The notes under the pieces: generated by a model
Told to the model about the DNA's origin: nothing
Databases searched by the model: none
What the model saw: only the letters and a program-made list of their open reading frames with translations
Source: a bacterium
Lineage (GTDB): Bacteria > UBP15 > UBA6099 > JAJRTR01
NCBI GenBank assembly: GCA_024278215.1
Contig: JAJRTR010000143.1
Span: forward strand, 1 to 15,024
Direction: 5' to 3'
Length of the DNA: 15,024 bases
Shown here: positions 1 to 7,046 of the stretch, one piece after another
Numbering within the stretch: the stretch's first letter is position 1
Layout of the letters: each line of letters begins with the position of its first letter
Position numbers and translations under genes: made by a program

Positions 1-995
1 GCTTCGGGCATTCCTACAAAAGCCACGGCATCGACAGTAGCGGTGGCGACAGTGATCGCCTGCGGCGCCGCGCAGCCGATGTCCTCGGCGGCGAAAATCA
101 CCATGCGTCTGGCGATAAACTCGGGTTGCTCGCCGCCTTCGAGCAGCCGCAGCATCCAGTACAGAGCGGCGTCCGGGTTGCTTCCACGCATACTTTTTAT
201 AAACGCGGAAACCATATCGAAACGATTCGTTTCGAGACGACCATAGTCGAGGCTTCGCCTGCTTGCTGTCTCGCGGACGAGTTCGGGTGTGATCGTACCG
301 CCCTTCCCCGCGAGTCTCGACGCCAGATCGAGCAAGTTGAGCAACACGCGCGCGTCGCCGTTCGAGAAAAACATGAGCTCTTCGCGAACATCCTCGCCGA
401 TATCGCCGCATGTCTGCAATTCTCCTGAACCAACCACCCTGTCGATGAGTTTGTTCATCGCGTCGTCGTCGAGTTTGTCGAAATGGAAAATGGAAATTCG
501 TGATCTCAGCGCTGGATTGAGCGCGAAATAGGGATTTTCAGTTGTAGCGCCGATGAGGGTGAGAAGCCCGCTCTCGAGGTGCGGCAGGAACGCATCCTGC
601 TGGACTTTATTAAAACGGTGGAATTCGTCGACAAAAATAATCGTGCGCTGTTCACTTGTTGTGATGCGCCGCTCGGCACCTCGCACTACTTTCCTGATAT
701 CCTCGAGTTTAGATGTCACAGCGCTGTATTCCTCGAAAAACGCGCCGGTGCGTTTCGCCATGATACGTGCGAAAGTAGTTTTGCCCGTGCCGGGTGGTCC
801 CCAGAAAACCATCGAAGCGAGAACCGATTCATCATGTATCTTCCGAAGTGGTTTCCCCTCGCCGAGTATGTGAAGCTGGCCGGCAAGTTCTTCAAGCGAG
901 CGGGGCCGCATTTTTTCCGCAAGGCCTCGCACACGTTCGAGTTCTTCGCCGAGGCGGCTGGTGAATAAATCGTTGTCGTTTCCCGATGCCGGCAT
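1..995 (-). CDS. rarA: Replication-associated recombination protein A (AAA+ ATPase), C-terminus beyond window edge
   Basis: Translating the minus strand from the ATG at 993-995 gives 331 codons that stay open to the window edge. The family is usually about 420-450 residues, so the C-terminal tetramerisation part is missing only because the window ends. Visible motifs are Walker A GPPGTGKT (about 66-73), Walker B IIFVDE followed by FHRFNK (about 119-130; the family usually reads DEIHRFNK), sensor-1 region GATTENP (149-155) and an arginine-finger context ALRSR (162-166). Later segments NGDARVLLNLLD and RRMVIFAAEDIG are also typical of RarA/MgsA/WRNIP1. The family acts at stalled replication forks as a DNA-dependent ATPase related to clamp-loader subunits. 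A purine-rich stretch (GATAAGG) lies about 6-10 bases before the start. Identification is from motifs and length; fork repair is family knowledge. Confidence 0.93.
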   Translation of the reverse strand, partial: MPASGNDNDLFTSRLGEELERVRGLAEKMRPRSLEELAGQLHILGEGKPLRKIHDESVLASMVFWGPPGTGKTTFARIMAKRTGAFFEEYSAVTSKLEDIRKVVRGAERRITTSEQRTIIFVDEFHRFNKVQQDAFLPHLESGLLTLIGATTENPYFALNPALRSRISIFHFDKLDDDAMNKLIDRVVGSGELQTCGDIGEDVREELMFFSNGDARVLLNLLDLASRLAGKGGTITPELVRETASRRSLDYGRLETNRFDMVSAFIKSMRGSNPDAALYWMLRLLEGGEQPEFIARRMVIFAAEDIGCAAPQAITVATATVDAVAFVGMPE

Positions 996-1054
996 TTCAA
1001 GCCTTATCCCCCCGCGCAGTGAAAAAAGCGGGTTACTCACATTGTTGATAAACA

Positions 1055-1060
1055 ATTATA
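1055..1060 (-). promoter_or_regulatory. Extended -10 element, probable rarA promoter
   Basis: Read on the minus strand this is TATAAT preceded by TGT, an extended -10 (TGnTATAAT), about 60 bases before the rarA ATG. No good -35 hexamer is visible at 16-18 bases upstream, which fits an extended -10 promoter. The assignment is by motif only. Confidence 0.35.
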
Positions 1061-1149
1061 ACAGATAAGAACAACATTTCATTACGCGGCCCGCCGGTAC
1101 GTTGCAGGCAGGAGAAAAATAGAGTGGATATTATTGGTATAATAAAGGC

Positions 1150-1644
1150 TTATCGGGCGAGTTGGGATGTGATATAATCGTCGACGCCCATGACGTATTC
1201 GCCTTCCTGCGGTATTCCGGCGATCACCAGTTTCCATGTGTATGTGTCTTTATGACGTGCGAAATAGCAGGCGAATACCGCATTCGTCGACCTTCTGTTT
1301 TCGAGAGTGCCGGTGTCGAGCTGATAATGTATGTGAGGGAACATCGAGATGCCGGTGTCGCCCGCGCGGCCAAGCAACTGACCACGTTCGACATAATCGC
1401 CGGGGCGCACGACTATGCTGTCTTTCATCAGATGATGGATGTTGCTGAATTCGCCTTTTGCGTGTTCGATGACAACATAATTCGACTTGTGCTTTTTTGT
1501 GATTACGATCAGGGGTCTGTGGTCCTTCTGGTCGGTTCTCGTTTTGACCACAACCCCTTCGGCCGGTGCCAGGACCGGCAGGCCCCAGGCATAATAATTC
1601 TTGTTTTTACCAGCGTTGCCCGTGGACATGCTCCCTTTTTTCAT
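1150..1644 (-). CDS. M23 (LytM-type) metallopeptidase, C-terminal catalytic part, downstream of a frameshift
   Basis: The frame encodes the end of an M23 peptidase domain: IEHAKGEFSNIHHLMKDS, then VRPGDYVERGQLLGRAGDTG and the HxH zinc motif in PHIHYQLD. The frame stays open upstream of the ATG at 1644 back to a TGA near 1805. That upstream stretch encodes the start of the same domain: HTHFPFRGE, FVAQG, a histidine in WISHKPG and the aspartate in AWDF, the expected first two zinc ligands. No ATG, GTG or TTG occurs in this upstream stretch, so the domain could only be made from the preceding reading frame (1644-2159), one base out of register. All four zinc ligands are intact, so the mutation is recent, a sequencing error or recoding. 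The expected role is cleaving peptidoglycan cross-links outside the membrane. ATG 1644 overlaps the upstream stop (TAATG), but starting there would lose two zinc ligands. Confidence 0.8.
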   Translation of the reverse strand: MKKGSMSTGNAGKNKNYYAWGLPVLAPAEGVVVKTRTDQKDHRPLIVITKKHKSNYVVIEHAKGEFSNIHHLMKDSIVVRPGDYVERGQLLGRAGDTGISMFPHIHYQLDTGTLENRRSTNAVFACYFARHKDTYTWKLVIAGIPQEGEYVMGVDDYITSQLAR

Positions 1645-2159
1645 TACGACGAAATCCCATGCGAATTCGCCGCTTGTGCCGGGTTTATGCGAAATCCAAC
1701 TGCTGTTGCCCTGTGCGACGAAACACTCACCTCTGAAAGGAAAGTGAGTATGGTCCGCCGGCTGTTCATTCTCTCGGATGACGGAACAGCAGGCGAATAG
1801 ACTTCAGAGGTTATAGGGTCTTCCTCTTTAAACAATTCGAATAGCATTTGCGCATCATCATGGGAAAGCAGGTTAAGAAAATCATCTATTCGAGGATATT
1901 TGTTTTCCCTTATCCACAGGGTGAGACGCTCGAGCGGCTCTCTCTGGTCGACTTTGAAATAACCTTCACTGAAAAGAATCCTGTCGAGTTTCTTTTTAAA
2001 GTCCCTCGAGTGGCTTTCGATTTCCGCCAGCATTCGGGATTCGGGAGAGAATGAATAGTTATGCGCGCCGCGGCACATTGTCGGCATAAACAACAAAAAT
2101 ATGAAAACGAGCGCTGGAGTCGACAAATAAAAAATCAGATGTTTTTCAAGCCTTCGCAT
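1644..2159 (-). CDS. N-terminal part of the frameshifted M23 peptidase: membrane anchor plus helical region
   Basis: This 171-residue reading frame begins with a basic stretch and a hydrophobic segment (about residues 8-28, LIFYLSTPALVFIFLLFMP), consistent with a signal peptide or membrane anchor. A helical, charged region follows to about residue 115. The last 40 or so residues (after about PSSERMNS) are probably a frameshift artefact, because the overlapping frame over the same bases encodes the conserved start of the M23 domain. Anchor, helical spacer and M23 domain is a normal layout for a periplasmic peptidoglycan hydrolase. The start ATG at 2157-2159 has AGGGAG about 15 bases upstream, a rather long spacing. 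It is divergent from ribD, with minus-strand TATAAT boxes at 2206-2211 and 2217-2222. No close homologue is recognised for the N-terminal region. Confidence 0.65.
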   Translation of the reverse strand: MRRLEKHLIFYLSTPALVFIFLLFMPTMCRGAHNYSFSPESRMLAEIESHSRDFKKKLDRILFSEGYFKVDQREPLERLTLWIRENKYPRIDDFLNLLSHDDAQMLFELFKEEDPITSEVYSPAVPSSERMNSRRTILTFLSEVSVSSHRATAVGFRINPAQAANSHGISS

Positions 2160-2267
2160 AATGAGACGGCCTACTCCCTGACGGATTGCGATGTCTTTGT
2201 TTCAGATTATAGTTATATTATACACCATTCCCAAATATAATGCGGACGTTTCCCCGAAACTGAATAG

Positions 2268-2276
2268 TGCTATAAT
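2268..2276 (+). promoter_or_regulatory. Extended -10 promoter element directly upstream of ribD
   Basis: TGCTATAAT is a perfect extended -10 (TGn plus TATAAT at 2271-2276). A start site about 7 bases downstream would fall only a few bases before the ATG at 2287, where no Shine-Dalgarno sequence is visible. That would give a leaderless or nearly leaderless ribD mRNA. Another TATAAT lies at 2236-2241 and would give a longer leader. Confidence 0.4.
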
Positions 2277-2286
2277 TATAGTTGCC

Positions 2287-3399
2287 ATGAAAAGCAAAAT
2301 AAAATATATGCGGATGGCTGTCAGGCTGGCGGAGCAAGGCAGGGGACGCACATCGCCAAACCCGATGGTAGGTGCCGTCATCGTGCGCGACGGCGTTATA
2401 GTCGGCGAAGGCTGGCATCGCCGGGCGGGAACGCCACATGCGGAGCGACACGCGCTCGAGTCGGCAGGCGAAAAGGCAAAGGGCGCGGATATTTATGTCA
2501 ATCTCGAACCCTGCTCGCACCAGGGCCGCACTCCGCCATGTGCGCCCGCGCTGGTCAGGGCGGGCATTGCGCGCGTCTTCATCGGTATGCGCGACCCGAA
2601 TCCGCTTGTGGCCGGACGTGGTATAAAAATACTCGAAGATGCGGGACTGCATGTCGAGTCGGGCATTCTCGAGAAAGAATGCCTGCGCCTGAATGAAGCT
2701 TTTGTCAAGCATATTACAACAGGTTTGCCGTTTGTCATTCTCAAAGGTGCGATGACTCTGGACGGCAAGACAGCGACAAAAACCGGTGAATCGAAATGGA
2801 TCACCTGCGGTGAAAGCCGTGCGCTCGTGCACAAGTTGCGGGGCGAAGTCGATGCCGTGATCGTCGGCAGTGGAACGATGCTGTGCGACGACCCGAGCCT
2901 GACTTCGCGAATCGAAAGCAAAATTAAAGACCCGTACCGCGTTGTTCTGGACAGCAAGCTGAAGACAGAAATCGACTCGAACTTCTGCAAACTTGCCGCC
3001 GACGGAAAAAGCATAATAGTGACAACGCGGGAATTATCAGATGAAAAAGCAGTCGCGCTTGCAGACGCTGGCTGCCGTGTTATTCGAGTGAGAGCCGGCG
3101 GAAACGGCAGTTGCGACCTGGAGGATACGCTCAGGAAACTCGGCGGCATGGATGTCGCCTCCGTCATGGTGGAAGGCGGCGGCGAACTTCACTTCTCACT
3201 GCTCGAGGCGGGTCTCGCGGACAAAGTGATGGTTTTTATCGCACCGAAACTTCTTGGCGGGCGCGGCAGTAAAACACTTGTCGAAGGCGATGGTTTCCCC
3301 GCGATTTCTTCGTCTGCAACATTGAAAGATATACGAATCAGCAATATCGGAACAGACCTTCTTGTCGAGGCGTATCTCAACGATTCAGGCTCTGTTTAA
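2287..3399 (+). CDS. ribD: Bifunctional riboflavin biosynthesis protein RibD (deaminase/reductase)
   Basis: From the ATG at 2287 this is 370 residues, the normal length for RibD. The N-terminal cytidine-deaminase-like domain has HAE (H51, E53) and PCSHQGRTPPC (C76, C85), the zinc ligands and proton shuttle of the pyrimidine deaminase. The C-terminal reductase domain (from about 147) has FVILKGAMTLDGKTA, a SKWIT segment, DAVIVGSGTMLCDDP and VEGGGELHFSLLEAGLADK. It converts 2,5-diamino-6-ribosylamino-pyrimidinone phosphate to 5-amino-6-ribitylamino-uracil phosphate in two steps in the cytosol. An in-frame ATG at 2191 would add 32 residues (FQIIVILYTIPKYN...) unlike the family, so the internal start is chosen. 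No FMN riboswitch and no other rib gene is present here. The 3' end overlaps the convergent gene by four bases. Confidence 0.95.
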   Translation: MKSKIKYMRMAVRLAEQGRGRTSPNPMVGAVIVRDGVIVGEGWHRRAGTPHAERHALESAGEKAKGADIYVNLEPCSHQGRTPPCAPALVRAGIARVFIGMRDPNPLVAGRGIKILEDAGLHVESGILEKECLRLNEAFVKHITTGLPFVILKGAMTLDGKTATKTGESKWITCGESRALVHKLRGEVDAVIVGSGTMLCDDPSLTSRIESKIKDPYRVVLDSKLKTEIDSNFCKLAADGKSIIVTTRELSDEKAVALADAGCRVIRVRAGGNGSCDLEDTLRKLGGMDVASVMVEGGGELHFSLLEAGLADKVMVFIAPKLLGGRGSKTLVEGDGFPAISSSATLKDIRISNIGTDLLVEAYLNDSGSV

Positions 3400-4109
3400 A
3401 TCGGCAGTTTTTCGAGAATCGTCTGTAGTCCCGAATTCACGGGGCTCAGTGTGCTCAGCACGGGTGCGATAAGTTCGAGAAGTTTCTTGAGATTTACATC
3501 CGGGCTGAACCTGACCCAGCCCTCCTCCATAATTTCGTTTACCGCTTCAGCCATTTTCACGCCCATAAGCAAAATGCGCGCGCCGTCGTCCGATTCTTCA
3601 TAGGCTTTTTTGAAAGCATTAAAGAATTGTATATTCGCAACTTTAAGGATTCCAAGTTCGATGTGTTCCATACCTTCCTGTTGCTTGATGAAGTCGGAGA
3701 AATGATCGAACGCGTCTTCCATTTTATCGTTGTAGAGCAGTTCCGCGCCCTTGATGAAACCGTCTTCGCCGAGTTTTGTTTTAAGAGGATAGAATTCAGT
3801 GTAAACGCCGTCTTCCGCATATTCCACCGCGGACCAGATAATCTCGTCGCCGTCTGTGTTTGTGATAATTGTGAGCATGCTGGGGTTGTCGCCCAGTATC
3901 GCCTTTGCGCCGCCGTTTTTAAGCAGATGGTAGATCGCCCTTGCGTCGATATCGAAGGGGACGAAATAGGGGTCGACCATCGCCTCGTCGCGGCTGACGT
4001 CTTCGCCTTCGTGCATCCTCTTCATTACGTCGCAGACATCAAGCCACATTGCTTTGAACGATTCCGCGCCCCATGACATAATTTCTTTTTCTTCCTGTGT
4101 CAATGCCAT
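3396..4109 (-). CDS. Acidic cytosolic protein of unknown function
   Basis: This is a 237-residue protein with no signal peptide or membrane segment, rich in Asp and Glu, with a mixed helix/strand pattern. Notable stretches are VDPYFVPFDIDARAIYHLL, LTIITNTDGDEIIWSAVEYA and a C-terminal helical region ending LQTILEKLPI. I do not recognise the family and see no catalytic motif. The start is well supported: AGAGGTG lies seven bases before the ATG at 4107-4109. The stop overlaps the ribD stop on the opposite strand (3396-3399), so both transcripts must end inside the other gene or in shared sequence; no hairpin terminator is visible between them. The MA-like peptidase gene lies 126 bases upstream on the same strand, so co-transcription is possible. 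Confidence 0.75.
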   Translation of the reverse strand: MALTQEEKEIMSWGAESFKAMWLDVCDVMKRMHEGEDVSRDEAMVDPYFVPFDIDARAIYHLLKNGGAKAILGDNPSMLTIITNTDGDEIIWSAVEYAEDGVYTEFYPLKTKLGEDGFIKGAELLYNDKMEDAFDHFSDFIKQQEGMEHIELGILKVANIQFFNAFKKAYEESDDGARILLMGVKMAEAVNEIMEEGWVRFSPDVNLKKLLELIAPVLSTLSPVNSGLQTILEKLPI

Positions 4110-4235
4110 TTCTTTTCACCTCTTCCTTTCCTCATTTTGCAGTCCCTGCGGACCGCTTCCTCATATTATCTGTATTCTGCTGTTTGTCAAATAAATAATT
4201 TCGTAATGTCGAGCCAATTGCAGCAAATGGAATGT

Positions 4236-5315
4236 TCAATGTCTGCGGCCGGGCCGCCATGGTCGGTCACCGTAGACATCAGGGTCCCATTCTTCATCGA
4301 GGTCGTCCCAATCGTCGTCCGGATCGTACTCATCGTCGTCGGCTTCGAGCCTTGCGATGCGCTTCCGGCGCGAGATAACAATAAAATATACGGCGAGGAA
4401 AAGAAACCCCATCGCGACCCAGGTGTACATGTCGAAGTAGGCGAGTACATGGCGGGCGATAACCCACGCACCCGGGCGGTCGAGATGTCGCCTCCAGATG
4501 TCGGCGAGTTCGTCGAGGGGCGCACCGTATATCTTGTTGAAAGCGGAATCTGTGGAAGTTCCCGCGGCAAGCAGTTCGAGCAAGCGCCGGAAGGAGGGTT
4601 TTCCCCTGCGTTTCATGAGATACTGCGTGAAGTCCGCACTCTGTGCGTAAGCAGTTTGCGCCAGTATCTCGGATCGTGGAAACCCACGTGCGATGTCGTC
4701 GAAATCGGCGACATTTCCTTGACGCAGAGCATTGTAAAGTCGAGTTTTACGGTCGTTCCACATACTGGGTATTTCCCAGGCTTCGGACAGATTGACAGCG
4801 ATGCCCTCGTTGAGCCAGCGGGGGAGTGCGTCGGGATGCTTTCGGAACTCATAGTCCAGAACGGCATGTACGAGCTCATGGTGGATTATGTTGTAGAAGT
4901 TTTCAGGGTTGGTGTTCAGACCTTCGGGTTTGATGACTATGGTACGTCGTGAATATACGGCGACGGCCCAATCGGGGATACCGTTCCCGGCATAGCGGCG
5001 GAATTCCGAGCTGTCGCCCGTTATATATATGGTGTAAGAGCCTGACGGAGAGTGTCCGAGATAATCGACTGTGAGTTTCATCTTTTCATTTGCGCGGGAT
5101 TCGACTTCATCGACGATGCTTTCCGGCATGTCCACGGCACGTACGATAATCCTGTAATCATCCGCATAAGTATTCATCGCGGGGATCAGGGGAAACAGGA
5201 ATAATAAGAATAACGGCCACATGTGCCCGGTACGATAAACACAAAGGATGTCGGCGATTCCCATGGATATTTTTCTAAAAACAACATTTCTTTTAACGTA
5301 TCTGCATGTGCGCAT
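4236..5315 (-). CDS. Membrane-anchored zinc metallopeptidase, peptidase MA-like (gluzincin)
   Basis: With the ATG at 5315 the protein has 359 residues. HHELVH (H146, E147, H150) followed by WLNEG (E170) is the HExxH plus distal glutamate signature of gluzincins, in the arrangement of the 'peptidase MA-like' family. A hydrophobic segment WPLFLLFLFPLIPAM (about 33-47) looks like a signal sequence. A second hydrophobic segment (about 297-314) is followed by RRKR and an extremely acidic tail (about 324-346, mostly Asp and Glu). The predicted topology is therefore an exported catalytic domain, one C-terminal membrane anchor and a cytoplasmic acidic tail. Internal starts at 5264 or 5222 are possible; 5222 puts the signal sequence at the N-terminus, but none of the three starts has a good Shine-Dalgarno. 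The substrate is unknown. It is divergent from the TPR gene. Confidence 0.82.
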   Translation of the reverse strand: MRTCRYVKRNVVFRKISMGIADILCVYRTGHMWPLFLLFLFPLIPAMNTYADDYRIIVRAVDMPESIVDEVESRANEKMKLTVDYLGHSPSGSYTIYITGDSSEFRRYAGNGIPDWAVAVYSRRTIVIKPEGLNTNPENFYNIIHHELVHAVLDYEFRKHPDALPRWLNEGIAVNLSEAWEIPSMWNDRKTRLYNALRQGNVADFDDIARGFPRSEILAQTAYAQSADFTQYLMKRRGKPSFRRLLELLAAGTSTDSAFNKIYGAPLDELADIWRRHLDRPGAWVIARHVLAYFDMYTWVAMGFLFLAVYFIVISRRKRIARLEADDDEYDPDDDWDDLDEEWDPDVYGDRPWRPGRRH

Positions 5316-5382
5316 ATCACTGATAATAACTTCTTTTTAAATAAATTGCACCCTGTCATGAAATACTTGCAAATATGGCGGC

Positions 5383-5388
5383 TATAAT
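5383..5388 (+). promoter_or_regulatory. TATAAT -10 box upstream of the TPR gene
   Basis: A perfect TATAAT lies about 43 bases before the GTG at 5431, in the AT-rich gap between divergent genes. No -35 hexamer is visible at standard spacing (TTGCAA at 5367-5372 is too close), so the call rests on the -10 alone. Confidence 0.3.
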
Positions 5389-5430
5389 ATAAAATAACGA
5401 AAATTCCCGAGAGCGGGGAAAGGCCGGCCT

Positions 5431-6006
5431 GTGAAGCTTCAGACGATTCAATGTATAAGTAAAAGCGAAAGAGGCAATCAGAAAATAGCCATGATAATAG
5501 CGACAACGCTGATTGTCGCATTTTTAGGATTTCTAGTTTTGTCGTTTCTGTTCTCATCCGGCAGTCCGCTAAACGCACTTCTTTTTCCGGAAAAACATAA
5601 AAAAATGGAGAAACAGAAACAGGCGATTATCTTATACGACTCGAAGCAATGGGACAAAGCCCGCACCAAACTCGAAAAGCTTGTCGAAGAAAATCCGGAT
5701 GATACTCTATACATCTACATGCTCGGAACAACTTATGCAAGACTGGGATACCCGGAGAAAGCTATAGGGAAATTGAAACGAGTAATAGAACTTGATCCAA
5801 AACACCACGAAGCATTCGGCAGCATGGCCTCGATATACTATAAATACGGTGAAGATGCCGCCGAGAACGGCTCGTATGAAAAGGCGAGGGATTACTACAA
5901 GATGGCGGAAGGCAAGATAGCGCAGGCACTGAACCTCGCGCCCGATAAGCTGGCATACCAGGAAATACAGAAACAGATTATCGAGGAGCAGGAAAGATTG
6001 CCCTGA
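5431..6006 (+). CDS. Membrane-anchored tetratricopeptide repeat protein
   Basis: This is a 191-residue protein with one transmembrane segment (about 21-42, MIIATTLIVAFLGFLVLSFL) followed by TPR motifs. The clearest repeat is about 91-124 (LYIYMLGTTYARLGYPEKAI ... VIELDP); a weaker one precedes it (about 60-90) and a third, with an insertion, follows (125-172). TPR domains are protein-binding scaffolds; here the domain would sit on one face of the inner membrane. The GTG at 5431 has GGGGAAAGG upstream at good spacing; an ATG at 5491 would start exactly at the membrane segment and is an alternative. No partner can be assigned from context: the divergent neighbour is a membrane peptidase, and motA starts 224 bases downstream with its own probable promoter. 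Confidence 0.82.
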   Translation: MKLQTIQCISKSERGNQKIAMIIATTLIVAFLGFLVLSFLFSSGSPLNALLFPEKHKKMEKQKQAIILYDSKQWDKARTKLEKLVEENPDDTLYIYMLGTTYARLGYPEKAIGKLKRVIELDPKHHEAFGSMASIYYKYGEDAAENGSYEKARDYYKMAEGKIAQALNLAPDKLAYQEIQKQIIEEQERLP

Positions 6007-6135
6007 CTTTGAGGAAGACATTGGGTGGAGTTCGATAAATTGCCGAAAACAGCACCCGACAGAGCCAGTCAGGAAAAAAAACAAGACTTTTTGTGACATT
6101 ATACACGATAAGACTGTTAAAAATTGCAGATATGC

Positions 6136-6165
6136 TTGCATTATTTAAGAATTCAATGTTAGAAT
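6136..6165 (+). promoter_or_regulatory. Candidate sigma70-type promoter for motAB
   Basis: TTGCAT (6136-6141), an 18-base spacer, then TAGAAT (6160-6165) preceded by TGT (extended -10). It predicts a start near 6172 and a leader of about 59 bases. No sigma28-like (TAAA...GCCGATAA) or sigma54-like (GG-N10-GC) flagellar promoter is visible here. Confidence 0.4.
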
Positions 6166-6176
6166 TTACGGACTTA

Positions 6177-6223
6177 CCAGATTTAAAATTTTTATTTTAA
6201 AATCTTAAGCAAAAATCTGGAGG
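6177..6223 (+). promoter_or_regulatory. AT-rich leader hairpin overlapping the motA ribosome-binding site
   Basis: CCAGATTT (6177-6184) is the reverse complement of AAATCTGG (6213-6220), whose last two bases are the first two of the GGAGG Shine-Dalgarno (6219-6223). An internal, competing AT hairpin (6179-6189 with 6194-6205) lies between the arms. The pairing could partly mask the ribosome-binding site; regulation is inference. Confidence 0.35.
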
Positions 6224-6230
6224 ATATTAA

Positions 6231-7043
6231 ATGGATATTGCATCAATGGTTGGTATTGTGTTGGGAACCATCTTCCTCTTTTGGGGTAGTCTGGGCGCTG
6301 TTGATAACAGCATAGCCACATTCTTTGAGTTATTCATCAATGTACCGTCGATGATGATTACGTTCGGTGGAACATTCGCAGCGACTATGATTCACTACCC
6401 GCTGCCCCAGATCAAATCGATCGCCCCGATATTGAAGAATGTGTTCACCACATCACCCGAAACACCGAACGCGGCGATCGACATCCTTGTCAATCTTGCT
6501 GAAAAAGCAAGACGTGAAGGGTTGCTCTCGCTCGAGTCGGATGTGGAAATGACGGAAAATGTTTTCCTCAAAAAAGGAATACAACTCGTCATCGACGGCA
6601 CAGACCCCGAACTGGTCCGCGAGATCATGGAAATCGAGCTGGAATATCTCGAAGAACGGCATAAAGTCGGTGTCGGCCTTTTCGAGGCCATGGGTTTCTA
6701 CTCCCCGGCATTCGGACTTGTGGGAACACTTCTCGGACTCATCGGAATGCTCAAAGCACTCGGACAAGACATCAACGCTCTCGGGCCCAAGATGGCTATC
6801 GCCCTTGTAACAACATTATATGGAGCCGTATTTGCGAACTTCATCGCTCTGCCCATCAGTGGAAAGCTCAAGGTTCGCAGTGGCGAGGAAATTCAGCTCA
6901 AGCAGGTAATGATCCAGGGTATCATCTGCATACAGGAAGGCAACAACCCGAGGATCGTAAGGCAGAAGCTCATGAGCTTCCTGTCACCCAAGGCAAGACG
7001 CGAGATGGAAGAAGCTGAAGGTGGCGAAAGGAGAGCCGCGTAA
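6231..7043 (+). CDS. motA: Flagellar motor stator protein MotA
   Basis: This 270-residue inner-membrane protein has four hydrophobic segments (about 4-22, 33-54, 158-176 and 186-208) and a large cytoplasmic loop between the second and third, the MotA/PomA topology. The loop carries ARREGLLSLE (about 93-102), containing the charged residues that contact the rotor protein FliG. YSPAFGLVGTLLGLIGML (158-174) and the proline in FIALPIS (208) correspond to the two conserved stator prolines. MotA and MotB form the ion channel that drives flagellar rotation. GGAGG lies seven bases before the ATG, fixing the start. motB follows after three bases. The ion used (proton or sodium) cannot be read with confidence from this sequence. 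Confidence 0.96.
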   Translation: MDIASMVGIVLGTIFLFWGSLGAVDNSIATFFELFINVPSMMITFGGTFAATMIHYPLPQIKSIAPILKNVFTTSPETPNAAIDILVNLAEKARREGLLSLESDVEMTENVFLKKGIQLVIDGTDPELVREIMEIELEYLEERHKVGVGLFEAMGFYSPAFGLVGTLLGLIGMLKALGQDINALGPKMAIALVTTLYGAVFANFIALPISGKLKVRSGEEIQLKQVMIQGIICIQEGNNPRIVRQKLMSFLSPKARREMEEAEGGERRAA

Positions 7044-7046
7044 ACT

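Noticed and set aside
1644-1644. The TAATG overlap at 1644 as a genuine two-gene coupling in the M23 locus
   Set aside because: A protein starting at this ATG would lose two zinc ligands and the start of the conserved domain, which lie in the same frame just upstream.
1162-1800. 212-codon open frame on the plus strand
   Set aside because: It lies antisense to the frameshifted M23 peptidase, whose conserved motifs are clear. The plus-strand product has no family features or ribosome-binding site.
2191-2286. Longer ribD start at 2191
   Set aside because: The extra 32 residues are hydrophobic and unlike RibD, there is no ribosome-binding site, and the stretch contains promoter-like boxes.
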